Positions 1 to 11,000 of a stretch of 64,000 nt of DNA are shown piece by piece. Made by a program: the position numbers and the translations under genes. The notes below the pieces were generated by a model. It saw nothing but the letters and a program-made list of their open reading frames with translations, did not search any database and was not told the DNA's origin. The stretch is from Sphagnum compactum (lineage: Eukaryota > Bryophyta > Sphagnopsida > Sphagnales), in contig OZ234494.1 of NCBI GenBank assembly GCA_965153455.1, positions 14,508,001 through 14,572,000 on the forward strand. Reading direction: 5' to 3'. The number at the start of each line of letters is the position of its first letter. Position 1 is the stretch's first letter.

Positions 1-398
1 AGTGCAGATTCTAGTTATATGAAATAACCATGAATTTGGTGTTTTAATGAAGGTAAGTGTGTTCAGAATCAAGGCATGAATTGTGAATGTGTGCATATTG
101 TAGTGCAAATCTGTTATTACAGTAATGTGGAGTAATTCTATATGGATTAATACCACATCTACTAGTTATCTCTATATACAAGAAGTAAGAGGATTTTGAG
201 TTCAGAACACATGAATGATCTATTGAAAAAAAGAATTCAAGTGAAGTTGAAATATTGTTATTGTTACCTTGTCCATGTACTCAAAAAACACGTCCATTGT
301 CAATGAATACTAGGTCTTGCAATATTTATTCTTGCACTTCTTGTACAAGACAGGGGAATAACATCCTTGAATTGATGTAAGGGAATTTTTCCAATGCT
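1..398. other. AT-rich flank, no gene seen
   Basis: No open frame, RNA gene or structured repeat could be supported here. It is AT-rich sequence lying 3' of the minus-strand gene that ends at 399 and may include its 3' untranslated region. Confidence 0.5.
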
Positions 399-1024
399 CT
401 AGATTCTAATAAAATCATGCACAAGGTTGGGGTTGACATGATCCAACTCAACTAACCTGCACGTTAAACAAAAACATAATGAGTAAGGTGTGAGGGACAT
501 GTACATGGACATTCAAATGAGCTCAGACTACATGAGAAAAATGTTTACCTATTGAAGTCAGTCATGGCAATGAGGAGTTCCACGAGTCCTCTAGTTATGT
601 CTAGCAAAATGGGATCGACGTAATTGTGCCAATCTGCATCATCAAGGTGTACTTCAGTGATATATGGCATCCATGCCTGGAAATGGTGATTTTCGTCCCT
701 CACATGGAACATATGTCCTGAAAACTTGGAGAGATTTGGGTCTCCTTTCAGAAAGACCTTAAATTCATCATTAATAACCTTCCAATGTTGATCCCAACCC
801 TCCTCATAAGTGTCCACAAAAGCTTCTTCCCCTTGCAAGTTTGTGGCAAACACATAGAAAACTTTGTCACCCTCCCTATATCCCATATGGAAGGCCTGTT
901 CCATTTTTAGCACATCAATTTTCAAGGTTGGTCTCATCATGGGCATGGATATCATTCTACAAAGGGGAATGTTCATTTGAACTTTTTCTTTTGGCAAAAT
1001 CTTGTGTATGTCCAAGACCTCCAT
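399..1024 (-). CDS. small two-exon gene of an unrecognised, TE-associated plant family
   Basis: Exon 1 is 1024-549 and exon 2 is 456-399, read on the minus strand. The donor is AATAG|GTAAAC and the acceptor is GTGCAG|G. The phases close and give a 177-residue protein ending TAG. It begins MEVLDIHKILPKEK and contains the blocks DQHWKVINDEFKVFLKGDP, MFHVRDENHHFQAWMPYI and WHNYVDPILLDITRGLVELL. I recall multicopy plant hypothetical proteins with the same HWKVIN...W.PYI...L..MHD.N layout, but no function for them. The ENHHFQAW segment vaguely resembles the DGNHR-x-AW box of ParB/sulfiredoxin-like folds; this is a weak inference. In-frame sequence continues upstream of the ATG (PENLSPQQVQT), so a further 5' exon is possible. 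It sits beside a dead retroelement and may itself be mobile-element cargo or a pseudogene. Confidence 0.5.
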
Positions 1025-2039
1025 AGTCTGAACTTGTTGTGGACTTAGATTTTCTGGATTATGTCATCAAATGTGTTTGGCTCCATGTTTTGAGCTACAA
1101 ATTTTACAACCTATGTTTATAACACATTGAAAATGAAATAGATTCCCACTTTGAAACCAATGTTCACAACAAGATTGAAGCAAATGCAAGATTTGAAAAA
1201 ATGAAATCAAATTGTAGGAATTGAAGTGTATGAAGCATTTGGATTTATCACATCCAGGGGATCAACATGTGTAGTTCCCCCAATTTATCATGTGGATCGA
1301 GACATTCCTTTTTGGAAGTAATAGAATAAATATAATTGATTATTTCATCCCTCTAATGTTCGACGTTGAACTTTGGAGGACCGAGCAGAAGTGTTCTCGG
1401 CACATAATTTGGAGAGAAGAAAGAGTTAGGCTTACCTCCAAGTTCCTTGTGCTTGTTTGTTTGCTCCCTCCACAATCAAAATGAATCAAAACACAAGATA
1501 TATATTGTGGAGATAGAAATTAGGGCTTCCTAGAATCATTTCTTGAAATATTTTCCAAATTTTTTGCAAAAGATCTAAAAGTTTTCGCAAGTCTATATGC
1601 TTGACACTTTGCATAACTTTTGTTTTCGGCAAGAAACTATTCAAGAACATACCTTTGTTCTCGACCATAGGTGGAGCTCCAATTTTTTGGAGTTCAATCT
1701 ATGGTCGAATGCTTGGCAAATATATATGATAAAAATAAATGGTTTTTGCAAGGAAAGACCAATTCTTGACACTATTGCATAATTTTTGTTTTTGGCCGGA
1801 AACTATTCAAGAACATACTTTTTATTCTCAATTGGACAATGAGTTCTCTAGTTGGTCCTTGACAAATAAGTTTTACTACATGTTGTCGGTCATTTCAATT
1901 TTCCGGTGCAGCGGCATTTTCGTTTCTTTCTTCTTTTGATTTGGACTTGAAATGTGATTTGATTCCTTTTTGAATGTTTTGCTTTATTTCCTTGGCAAAC
2001 TCGTCATAGTGGTCGTTAGTTGAACTTCCTTTTGAAGCT
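1025..2039. repeat. gene-free stretch with a ~65-bp direct duplication and a hairpin
   Basis: The block starting CTTGACACTTTGCATAA at about 1600 recurs, diverged, at about 1765. Each copy runs about 60-65 bp and the offset is about 167 bp. After the first copy lies an inverted repeat: 1661-1682 against 1687-1708, 19 of 22 positions matching, with a 4-nt TTTT loop. No coding frame is convincing. The segment abuts the 3' truncation of the Ty3 element. Confidence 0.6.
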
Positions 2040-2556
2040 CTGTTTCCCTCACATACACCACCTTAAGTTGGTGTTTTCAACTTAATGCATTGAGCACCAC
2101 ATTATCCTTCCCGAGCTTATGCCAAATGTCCACATTAAACAAGGCCAATGTGTCTTGCCATCTCACTTGTTTCAATGACAACTTTGGTTGAGTTGCAAAA
2201 TATTTCAAGGTGACATTGTCGATCCACACCACCGCATCTTTGGAGCCTATGTAATGACCCTAAGTCTTAAGGAAATGTATCACGACCCACATTTTCTTTT
2301 CATGAATTGGCCACCTTCGCTCTATTTCACTCAACGTTTTGCTTTCAAATGCAACCGGCCTTCCATCTTGCACTAGGACTCTTCTAATTGCAAAGTTGGA
2401 GGCATTGGACTGGATTTCAAAATCTTTGTCAAGGTCAGGCAATTTCAACATCGGTGCATTCACCAAAATGCCTTTCATGGTTTCAATGGCCTCATTACAT
2501 GGTTCATCCCACTCATAAATTCCAGATGACTTCTTCAAAAGGCTTGTCAAAGGCAT
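2040..2556 (-). pseudogene. Ty3 RNase H domain, decayed
   Basis: Minus-strand frame 2556-2260 carries the RT thumb/RNase H junction (WDEPCNEAIETMKGILVNAP) and the RNase H start. The first catalytic Asp site reads EIQSNASNFA, with Asn where the family has Asp. The later E site reads HEKKM, with Lys where Glu is usual. The reading then continues after a frame break to about 2050 with LSLKQVRWQDTLALFNVDI and KDNVVLNALS, the typical C-terminal end of this domain. Both substitutions are G-to-A on the coding strand. Confidence 0.8.
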
Positions 2557-2639
2557 GGCTTATCTTGGCAAAATTCTTAATGAATTTGCAATAATAGGAG
2601 GCCAATCCTAGGAATGACCTTAAGACGAGAACTGACCCA

Positions 2640-3417
2640 GGTGGCTCCCAATCCTAAATTGCATTCACCTTGTGGTCATCCATCTTGAAGCTTTTTTGGG
2701 TGATCTTATGTCCAAGTAAATCCACTTCCATCACCCCTAATTCGCATTTCTCGAATTTAACATACAACTTGTTTTCTCTCAACCTTTGGAACACCTTTTG
2801 AAGATGCTCCACATGCTCCTCCATAAAGTTGTTATAGACCAAAATGTTGTTTATGTATATGACCACAAAATCATCAAGCCACTTCCGGAAAATGTCGTTC
2901 ATGAGTGTGCAAAATGTGGCAAGTGCATTAGTGAGTCCAAAAGGCATCACCAAGAATTTGCATGAACCATACTTTGTGCGACAAGTAGTCTTCTCATCGT
3001 CCCCTTCTGCAATTTGAATTTGGTAATATCCCAAACGTAGGTCAATCTTACTAAACACCTTAACTCCTAAAAGTCGATCAAACAAGTCATCAATTCGAGG
3101 TAATGGATATCGATTTTTCACTGTCACCTTGTTCAAGCTTTTATAATCCACACACATCCTCAGTGTCCCATATCCTTCTAATGAATCAAAAGGACGAAGG
3201 CCCCATATGGTGACTTGCTAGGTTTGATGTATCTTTTTGCGAAAAATTCTTCAAGTTGAACCTTGAGCTCCTTCAACTTTTCATGATTCATTTGATATGG
3301 GGCCTTGGCAGGAGGTACCACTCCCAGCATCACATCAATTGCATGGTCAACTCCTCTTCTTGGGGGTAACTCATCAGGCAATTCTTTGGGCATCACATCC
3401 GGGAATTCGTCCAACAT
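2640..3417 (-). pseudogene. Ty3 reverse transcriptase, catalytically dead
   Basis: Two frames cover the domain. 3417-3178 holds the N-terminal part (FPDVMPKELPDELPPRRGVDH, YIKPSKSPYGA). 3157-2654 holds the palm (MCVDYKSLNKVTVKNRYPLP, VFSKIDLRLGYYQIQIAEGD, VMPFGLTNALATF). A frame break of about 20 bp separates them. The metal-binding box that should read Y-x-D-D reads Y-I-N-N (VVIYINNILVY), so both catalytic aspartates are lost. The first catalytic Asp (KIDL) is retained. Confidence 0.88.
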
Positions 3418-4097
3418 TCACTTAACACGTTTAGGAATGTTAACCAAGTTGGTAGCCTCCTTTGGCTCAAATTCATCCACCACACGCATCACACACACCA
3501 TGCCACAACGTTCCATGCATTCTTTTTTCCAAGTTTTGTCTAACATCAAGTGAATGGTCATTCCACCCACATTAGGCACTTCATGTGCCTTCACCTGGAT
3601 GATCCCATTTTTGGATGGGATTTTAAGTAGCCTATTGTGCCTTTCTATGAACACATTGTTATGGGTGATGAATTCCATTCCCAAAAATGCATTCCATCCT
3701 TCATAAGGTGGAGACCAACAAGTGCACCTTCCCTCTCCAATTCCCCAATTGAAAAAACACGTCTCTTGTTTACAACGTGACTAGATGGGGAGCCCCATCC
3801 GTAAAATGCACCTCAATGGGTGCTTTGAGTTCCTCCAACTGGAGTTCCATTCTTTAAGCATTATCTTGGGTTACAAAGTTGTGGGAGGCCCCTTGTGTCC
3901 AAAAGACATAATACCTCCCATTTAGAAACCTTCCCTTTTAAGGAAATAAGGCGATTGTATTCACCTTGGTCTAGGTTGGTGATAGGGGCAATTACCTTAG
4001 AACCCCCATTGCCCAGTTTGGGTTTGGGGCAATATTTGGAGTAATGTCCCACTTCATTTGCAATTAAACTACACTCCTTTGGGCTTCTCGCTAGCAT
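3418..4097 (-). pseudogene. Ty3 zinc-knuckle and protease region, decayed
   Basis: Frame 4097-3861 contains NEVGHYSKYC, the second half of a CCHC nucleocapsid knuckle. The spacing C-x2-C is not preserved because the second cysteine is absent. It is followed by WEVLCLLDTRG, where a retroviral-type aspartic protease would carry D-T-G; here Gly is Arg. Frame 3684-3418 continues the linker towards RT. Several stops separate the pieces. Confidence 0.65.
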
Positions 4098-4282
4098 CCC
4101 CTTTGGGTTGGCTCCCTTTCAAAGGAGCCCCTTTCTTGATAAAATTTCCTTTGGGTTTGAAACCCAGGCCTTGAAATTATTTGGGTTTTTCCGCTTTTGA
4201 AATGTTTTGCCCACGACTCCGTTCCCCTTCATGGCGTGCCTTATTATGAAATAATTTGTTCTCTTTTTTGAACCCAGACTTT

Positions 4283-4760
4283 TCACCCTGTCTCACATCC
4301 GAAAACCCTTCCATTTTCATGATGGTTTCGGCAATGAGGCAGGTTAATTCTCTTCCAAGTTGGGAGCCCCATCACAAAATGGCACACCCAGTTTAACTCA
4401 TGCATATGCTGAATCTTAAGCATGAGTTCGGTGCACGTCCTCACATATTGGTGCAAGTTATCATTTGTTGCATTCACAAGATCACGGAGTTTGCACCTTG
4501 AGATGTAGTTAGAATTTTGTGGAATGAATTCCAACTCAATGTGTTCCTTGAAAAATTCCCATGTGTAGCCATGGGTTTTCCCTTCCTCTTGCTTCATCGT
4601 CCTCCACCATGTTGAAGCATAGCCCTTTAGATAGGACTGAACAAATTCCACAGCAAATTACCGTCCAATTTTGGCATCATGAAGGTAATCTTTCATCTTT
4701 GCAAGCCAAACATCCACAACCTTTCAATCTTGGACCCCATCAAAATTCCTAGGCTTAGCA
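4283..4760 (-). pseudogene. Ty3 gag (capsid) fragment
   Basis: Frame 4651-4283 reads VQSYLKGYASTWWRTMKQEE, FFKEHIELEFIPQN and LRDLVNATNDNLHQYV. This is the characteristic plant Ty3 gag series: a W-W pair, then an F-x-P block, then repeated Q-Y segments. It breaks at 4283, and upstream sequence to about 4760 looks like the N-terminal part in other frames. Its position between the primer site and the knuckle fits the element order. Confidence 0.75.
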
Positions 4761-5066
4761 GGCTTGAATCCTACATTTAAAAAAAATCATCCTTTGAAGG
4801 CTTCAACCAGCCCAGTGGAATCAGGCCTATTCATTTTCAACAAAACTTCTAATTTTTCTGGTGTGAAAAGGACTATGGAGTATTGCTCCTCTTTGCTTTC
4901 TTGGTCATCACAGTCCTCTTATTCTTCATAATCCTCTTGTTCTTCCATACTGGTTTCGGGCGGAACATTTAAGGTCTGGGTGGGTCTTGCCACCATAGCT
5001 TCTTCAATTTGCTTGCAATTCCTCTTGGGTGCCATCGAACTGCACATTCAATGCATCAAGCTCTTA

Positions 5067-5083
5067 CCAGAGCTTTGATACCA
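5067..5083 (-). other. primer-binding site of the Ty3 element
   Basis: The minus strand reads TGGTATCAAAGCTCTGG. This matches the 3' end complement of plant initiator methionine tRNA (TGGTATCAGAGC) with one transition. It lies 2 nt inside the putative LTR terminus (CGCATCA), exactly where a primer site belongs. Confidence 0.8.
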
Positions 5084-5085
5084 AA

Positions 5086-5420
5086 TGATGCGCCCCCAAA
5101 CTCCTTAAAAGACCCAAATGTGGGTCCCAGAACGAAACATTGGGAAAAAAAAAAGTTGGGGCACATTCCCTAATTCATAGCACTTCGAAGGTAGGGCATA
5201 TTGGAGTTCCGGGATGGGACTAGGACAAATTCACAAACGAAAGTTCAAGATGAGATCAACCTGCACAACCAAGAAAAGAGGGCAGTTAATGCAAGTTGAA
5301 CGAAAGTGATGTGGCAGACTTAGTAAGGATAACCTCAAGCACAAGCTTTACACGGCCCGTGACCTTTAGGGTTTGAGTCTTAGGGCTTATGATTTATAAC
5401 TTGGGGCAAAATGGAATGCC
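5086..5420 (-). repeat. putative LTR of the Ty3 element
   Basis: The plus strand begins TGATGCGCCCCC directly outside the primer site, so on the element strand the LTR ends in ...GCATCA. The distal boundary was not found and no second LTR is visible to compare with, so the length is a guess. Confidence 0.45.
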
Positions 5421-5424
5421 CCCA

Positions 5425-6160
5425 AAGTTTTGTTGAAATTATGTCAAAGTTATGAAATTTTGCCAAATTTATGCCAAATTATCAAGTTATGTCGAGTTAT
5501 GCCAATTTATGAATTTTTTCCGAAGTTGTGTTAAAGTTTTGAAATTTTGCTAAATTATGCCACAGTTATGAGTTTTTGCCGAAATTATGCCAAAGCTTCA
5601 AATTTTGCCAAAATTATGCCAAAGTTATCAAGTTATGCCAAGTTATGCCAAAATTATCAAGTTTTGTTGAGTTATGCCAAAGTTATGCCGGAGTTATGCC
5701 AAAGTAATGAAATCATCATGAATTATGTCAAAGTTAGGAAGTTTTGCCACACCAACACCAAAGATTCTAAATTTTATATGTTGAAGTTATGAAGTCTTGA
5801 TGAAGTTATGCCGAAATTATGAAATTTTGTTGAAGTTATGCCAAAGATTTGAAGTTTTGCCAAAGTTATGAAGTTTTACTAAAGTTATGCCAAAGATTTG
5901 AAGTTATGCGAAAATTATGTAGTTTTGCCAAAATTATGCCAAAGATTTTAAACTTTAACAAAGTTATGCTGAAATTATGAAGTTTTGCCAAAGTTATGTC
6001 GAAGTTTTGAAATTTTGCCAAGGTATGCCAAAGTTATGAGGTGTTGCGGAAGTTATGCCAGAGTTATGCCAAAATAATGAAATTAAGATGAGTTATGCCA
6101 AAGTTAGGAAGTTTTGCTAAAATAATGCCAAATATTTTAAGTTATGCCAAAATTTTATTT
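5425..6160. repeat. imperfect tandem array of AAGTTATGCCAAA-like units
   Basis: About 730 bp is built almost wholly from variants of AAGTTATGCCAAA, AAATTATGCC and GAAGTTTTGCC, in alternating short phases of about 12-25 bp. Dozens of copies are visible. Any open frames here are products of the repeat. It adjoins the LTR and could be an internal expansion of it or an independent minisatellite. Confidence 0.85.
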
Positions 6161-8031
6161 ATTTATATTTAATTAAAAATTTAGCCATGTAAGTTTAGCC
6201 AAAACATCTAAAGGTTTTGCCATTTGTGTGACCTTATGGTTTAGTTATTAACTCGATTACCATGTTTTAACTTCATGTATGATTTTAAATTTAATTATAT
6301 ATATATATAAAAGTCAACAAACCCACCTTGGCCCTTCTTCACCCCTTCCCCCCCCCCGCCTTTCACCTGTCGTGCCCTACAGGGTCACCTGCCGTGCACT
6401 ACAGTCTCTTTATTTTGGTCAAATTGTCGCCTGCCATCAACAATGTGAGGACAGTGCAACAAGGATCATATGTATAGGGTTTCAAAAAGAGAACCGGGTT
6501 GAAACCCTATCCAGTTCTCACTTTTTTTTTTATACACGCCCAACACTGGTCTAAAGTACTATAATGACTATATTGTCGGTATTTCCTTTTCATTTCCCTT
6601 TTGTTGGTTCAATAGACCTATTATACAAAAAAGGGTTTTTTTGGTTGTTGTTACATAAATGAAGGTTATTTATGATTCAATGTTGGACGCATATTACCTT
6701 TTTGGAGCCTTTACCTCTCATTGTGACATCCGTTCATATAGTGCTTTTGTTTCGAACTAAATGCCCAATGGATATCATATTCACCAGGTGTGGTATCTGC
6801 CAGACTTATCAAGCCGGATATCACAAATATATTATCTCAAGCCATGCATCAAGTTTTGAAAACCATTTGATCATATAAGATGGTAGAATAAATTTGTAAC
6901 CTTGCTGCCTGTTGGCGACCTGCAAGAGCAAGTGCTCTAAATCTGGCAAATCCACTCCAAAACCCCTACTTTTCTGGCGATTTTTTGCCCAAAAAATGAA
7001 ATATCGTGACAGAATATTTCCCTTTCTACTTTTAATTTTCACCAAAAGATTGACTGAACTTCACAAGTTTGATTTTTATAGAAAAAAAAAAACCCCCTAG
7101 TCTGGACAAAAATAGTCTTTTTAAATTTCAACTACGTAAGCAAAATTAGTGTGGAATTGGCCAAGGTACTAGGGTAGTCCCTTTTTCTTAGCTTTACTAT
7201 TAAGTTATAACTACCCTAACACCATGTACTCAAAATTTTAGCCCACCCATGTACTTATTAGCTAGACTAAATGTAACCTACTAGACTTTAGTCCACATCC
7301 CATACTTACTACCTAAACTAAAAATGTACCTCCCACACCCACTACCTACTAGCCAAGTAAACTTTAACCCATGCGTCTTAATTAGATCCGGCTTGACTTC
7401 TGGATACCACAATGTCGGATGTCAGAGTCATGATATCTGGGCGGTCTGGATATCACCTTGACTATATCAGCCAAGTCGATATTCTGGAAGATATTCAAAG
7501 TGATTTCTGATCTGATGTCTGAATATGCGCCCAACGTTTGGTATAATCCACAATTCAGATCAAGAGTTGGTACATGTTTTTGTTTGAATCTTCAAAAGTG
7601 ACATTGAAATTGATAAAAGAATTGGGATCACATGATATTGATCATGCGAATGCGTTGTTGGACATACCTTCTTTGATTGGGGTTGTTCTGTGACTCTGCA
7701 CTTTGACCTTCATAGAAAAATAAAGATTTAAACATAGAAAAATAAATGCACTTTGACTACATAGAAAAATAAATGCACGTTGACTACATAGAAAAATAAA
7801 GATTTAAACACCGCAAAATCCTGTTAACCCCAAAAATTCTGTTGTAGAAATAAAGATTTAAGCAAAAAAATCCTATTCATTCTTAGGGCACAGACATTGT
7901 GCAAGTTGCTGCTTGTTTATTGTGGTGTCGTACTCTCCCTACACCAACAACAGCTTCGCTGATCCGTGCTCGAGCCGATTAACAATTGATCATCAAGGCA
8001 CAGCTGCTGGGAATTGCGACATCCTCAAGAC
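6161..8031. other. gene-free stretch upstream of the NLR
   Basis: AT-rich sequence holding an AT dinucleotide run near 6294-6310, C/A-rich degenerate repeats near 7190-7380, and three or four copies of a CATAGAAAAATAAA block spaced 22-27 bp apart at 7711-7812. The last few hundred bases presumably include the NLR promoter and 5' leader. No gene was recognised. Confidence 0.5.
7711..7812. repeat. 27-bp tandem repeat upstream of the NLR
   Basis: CATAGAAAAATAAA starts at 7711, 7733, 7760 and 7787. The last two intervals are exactly 27 bp with a shared TGCACTTTGACTA-type spacer. It lies about 220-320 bp before the NLR start codon. Confidence 0.75.
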
Positions 8032-11000
8032 ATGGCGGAAGCTCTTGCTGCTCTTACAATCGCTGCCTCCATTAGTTTGCTTAAAGAGTCGGTCAGCAGC
8101 CTTCTCAGTGAGGTGGTGAAACAGAGCGTGTCTAGTGTCTGGGCCGGGAACAAGGACTACGAACGTTTGCGTGGGATGCTCAGCCGCCTGGAGCCCGTGG
8201 TGTCTAGCATTTCTCCGACCGGAGGCGACGCGTCAACTAACGCATGGCTGGAAGCTTTGCGCGAAAGATTAGAAGCCATAAAGAAGGTGCTGGAATCGTC
8301 GTCGTCGTTGTGGAAGCGGATCTCTGGATCCAGCATGCTTGTGAAGGAGACAGTGAAACTCACCAATCTCTTCGACGAAGCCAGTATCGTGAGTCTTCAA
8401 TCTTCGCTCACAACGAAAGAAGAGGTTTCCGACATGCGCGAGACTATGAAGGAGATCAGCGAGCAGCTTTATGAGTTGCGACTAGATACGCAACGACGAG
8501 ATATGGCTCAAACCACCAGAACGGCCATGATGACGCCTAGCTGGTACTATAAGAGTGATGTTGGCGCCATCACGGCAACTGAGGCATATGGGCGCATCAA
8601 AGATGTAGCGGACTCCATGGCCTGGACATCATCAACAAGTGCTTCGCCCAATATCCAGCAAGCCTCCCCAGGTCCAGTACTCAGGCGCCAAGACAGCTTC
8701 ACAATCTTCGGAGGAGACGAAGTCGTGGAGAAAGCCAAAAGCCTCCTGCAAGAAAGTGAAAGCCGTTGGGTGGGACTGTGGGCGTCAGGCGGTGCGGGGA
8801 AAACACTTGCCGCGCAACGGATCTTCAACGACTCGTCTATATTGTCGCACTTCGAAGGGAACTGCTATTGGGTGACTGTCACGAAGGAAATTCGGCCAGC
8901 AAATCTCCTGGACAAAGTCATGTGCGAGATCACTCGTAGATCGGAGAAGGCGCCGAACCTCTCAGATGCAGACTTTAAGAATCGACTCTCCTGGGAGCTG
9001 CGAGATCGCGAGAAACTGCTGCTGGTTTTGGACGATGTGTGGGATGGAGAGCTGCTGGACTGGTTAGATGTTTTACCCAATCGAGCAACTTGTAAAATCC
9101 TAGTCACGACGCGCAACGAGGAAGTCTTGAACCAGAAACACGCAGCCAAGCTTCAAGTGCCCTTGCTGTCTCCAGATCATAGTTGGCAGCTCTTCTGCTG
9201 GTCTGCGTTTCGAGGAGTCTCCCATGTGCCAGCTGAGCTCAAAGACTATGCGACCCATGTCACGAATGAGTGTAAAGGGCTCCCACTCGCACTCAAGGTG
9301 ATTGGGAGAGCTGTCGCAGGTAAAACTGATGTCAGGTATTGGCAGCTTTCATTGCAGAAGCTGCGGAACGCAGATATCCTGTCTACTGATCATGAAGTTC
9401 AGCTCTACTTGCGACTGAAACTAAGTGTGGATGAGCTTCCTGCAAGGACCCATCTCAAGGACTGTTTTTTGTACTTCGCTGCATTTCCAGAGGACAAAAA
9501 TATCCAAGTGGACGAAGATCTGCTTCCGTTATGGCTTGCAGAGCGGATTGTGGGAAAGAATCCTGATTATAATCCTGTGGATGAGGCGTATGAGCTGCTT
9601 GGATGGCTAATTTCACGCTCGCTCATAGAGCTGCACAGCAAGCCAAGCAGAATTACAATCAGCCCAGATTTCATGACCTGCAAGGTGCATGATGTGCTTA
9701 GGGATCTAGCACGGTACATCTTGCAGCACGATATTGTGACATCTGAGAGAGTATGTTTGTATGAAGCAGGTCGGAACCTGAAATGTTTCCCGGTCGAATG
9801 GACTCCTCCGGCCACTGGCAGCAGCAAACCAAGTGGTACTACCACTACAGTCACCACTAGTCTTCGTGCTTGCCGGATGTCTTTGATGGAGAGTAACCTC
9901 GAGGACCTACCCCCAAAACTTTTTGATGCTCCTAAGCTGCAAGTGTTGCTCTTGCGCGACAATCCTTTGATTGTTATCCCTGATGGCTTCTTTTCCAATC
10001 TCAGGAACCTGAGAGTTTTGGACCTGAGGCATACTTCCATTACAACTCTCCCCAGCAGTTTCGGGAATCTCAAGCTTCTTGTAGTCCTAAACCTCTCACG
10101 GACTGAGCTGACAAAGCTTCCACATTCCTTAGGAAACCTAAGCAACTTGGAGCAGCTCCACCTCGATTATTGCGAGAAGCTCACTTACTTACCCAGCCAA
10201 TTATCTTCACTCAGCAGGCTACGCATACTTTCCGTTCTGTCAGCCAAACAGGATGTATGGAGTGAGGGGAAAACCCTGTCAAACTGGGGGAAAGCTGATC
10301 TGAAGGACTTGACCCACCTGGTGGCCTTGGAAAATTTGCGTATTGCCAGTCTTTCCCAGAAGTATATTCCAACTGGCCTCACCACAGCACTGAAAAAGCT
10401 GCGGAAACTGGAGCTCATGTTCCTAGGGCTTATGTCCTTCCCAGCACCAGGACCTGATGACTTGCAGCAGTTGGAAGTTCTGAATCTGGGAGGGTGCTCA
10501 CGCCTTACTTCTCTTCCTCCCTCCTTTGGGTCTTCAGTTCAGTGTCTTGCAACCTTAGACTTGACTGGTTGTCATGGTTTGCTTTCTGTTCCAGAGTTGG
10601 ATGGCCTCCCACAACTACTGACCTTGCAGCTTGATAACTGTTCTAACCTTCAGTTGCTTCCAGCATCATTTGGCAGACCAGGTGGTTTCCCGGTTCTAAA
10701 GCACCTTTCAATATGCAGCTGCCCCAAAGTTGCAAGCTTCCCAGAGTTACAGCCCGGTGCAATGCCACAACTGGTGTACCTAAATTTGCAAGAATGGGTT
10801 CAGCTTCGCAACGTCCCAGAATCCCTTGCAAATTTGACCACCTTACTCTATCTTTCTCTTAACCGCTGCACCCAATTGCAAAGCTTGGAACACAATTCCT
10901 TCTGTTTCCAGAAGCTCCCAAATCTTGAAGAGCTTGATTTGGGGAAAACCGAACAGCTATCTGAGTTGCCTGCATCCCTTGGATCTTTGTACAACCTCCG

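Larger units (their letters stand above)
2040..5400 (-). mobile_element. truncated, decayed Ty3-type LTR retrotransposon
   Basis: Reading the minus strand, the order is LTR/primer site (about 5084), gag (about 4.7-4.2 kb), a degenerate CCHC knuckle and protease region (4.1-3.4 kb), reverse transcriptase (3417-2640) and RNase H (2556 to about 2040). This order, with RT directly before RNase H, is the Ty3 pattern. No integrase, chromodomain or left-hand LTR is recognisable, so the element is truncated just after RNase H. Reading frames are broken several times and catalytic acidic residues are replaced, so it cannot be autonomous. The right-hand LTR appears to begin TGATGCGCCCCC at 5086; its outer end was not located, and 5400 is an estimate. 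Confidence 0.85.

Noticed and set aside
5547-5792. 81-codon Y/A/K/L-rich frame
   Set aside because: Read from the AAGTTATGCC array; repetitive and without homology.
8014-8031. Six-codon upstream extension of the NLR
   Set aside because: Position 8014 is TTG, not ATG; the first ATG in frame is 8032 and gives a typical NLR start.
9567-10145. 192-codon minus frame inside the NLR
   Set aside because: Shadow of the LRR coding strand; the plus frame has all NB-ARC motifs.
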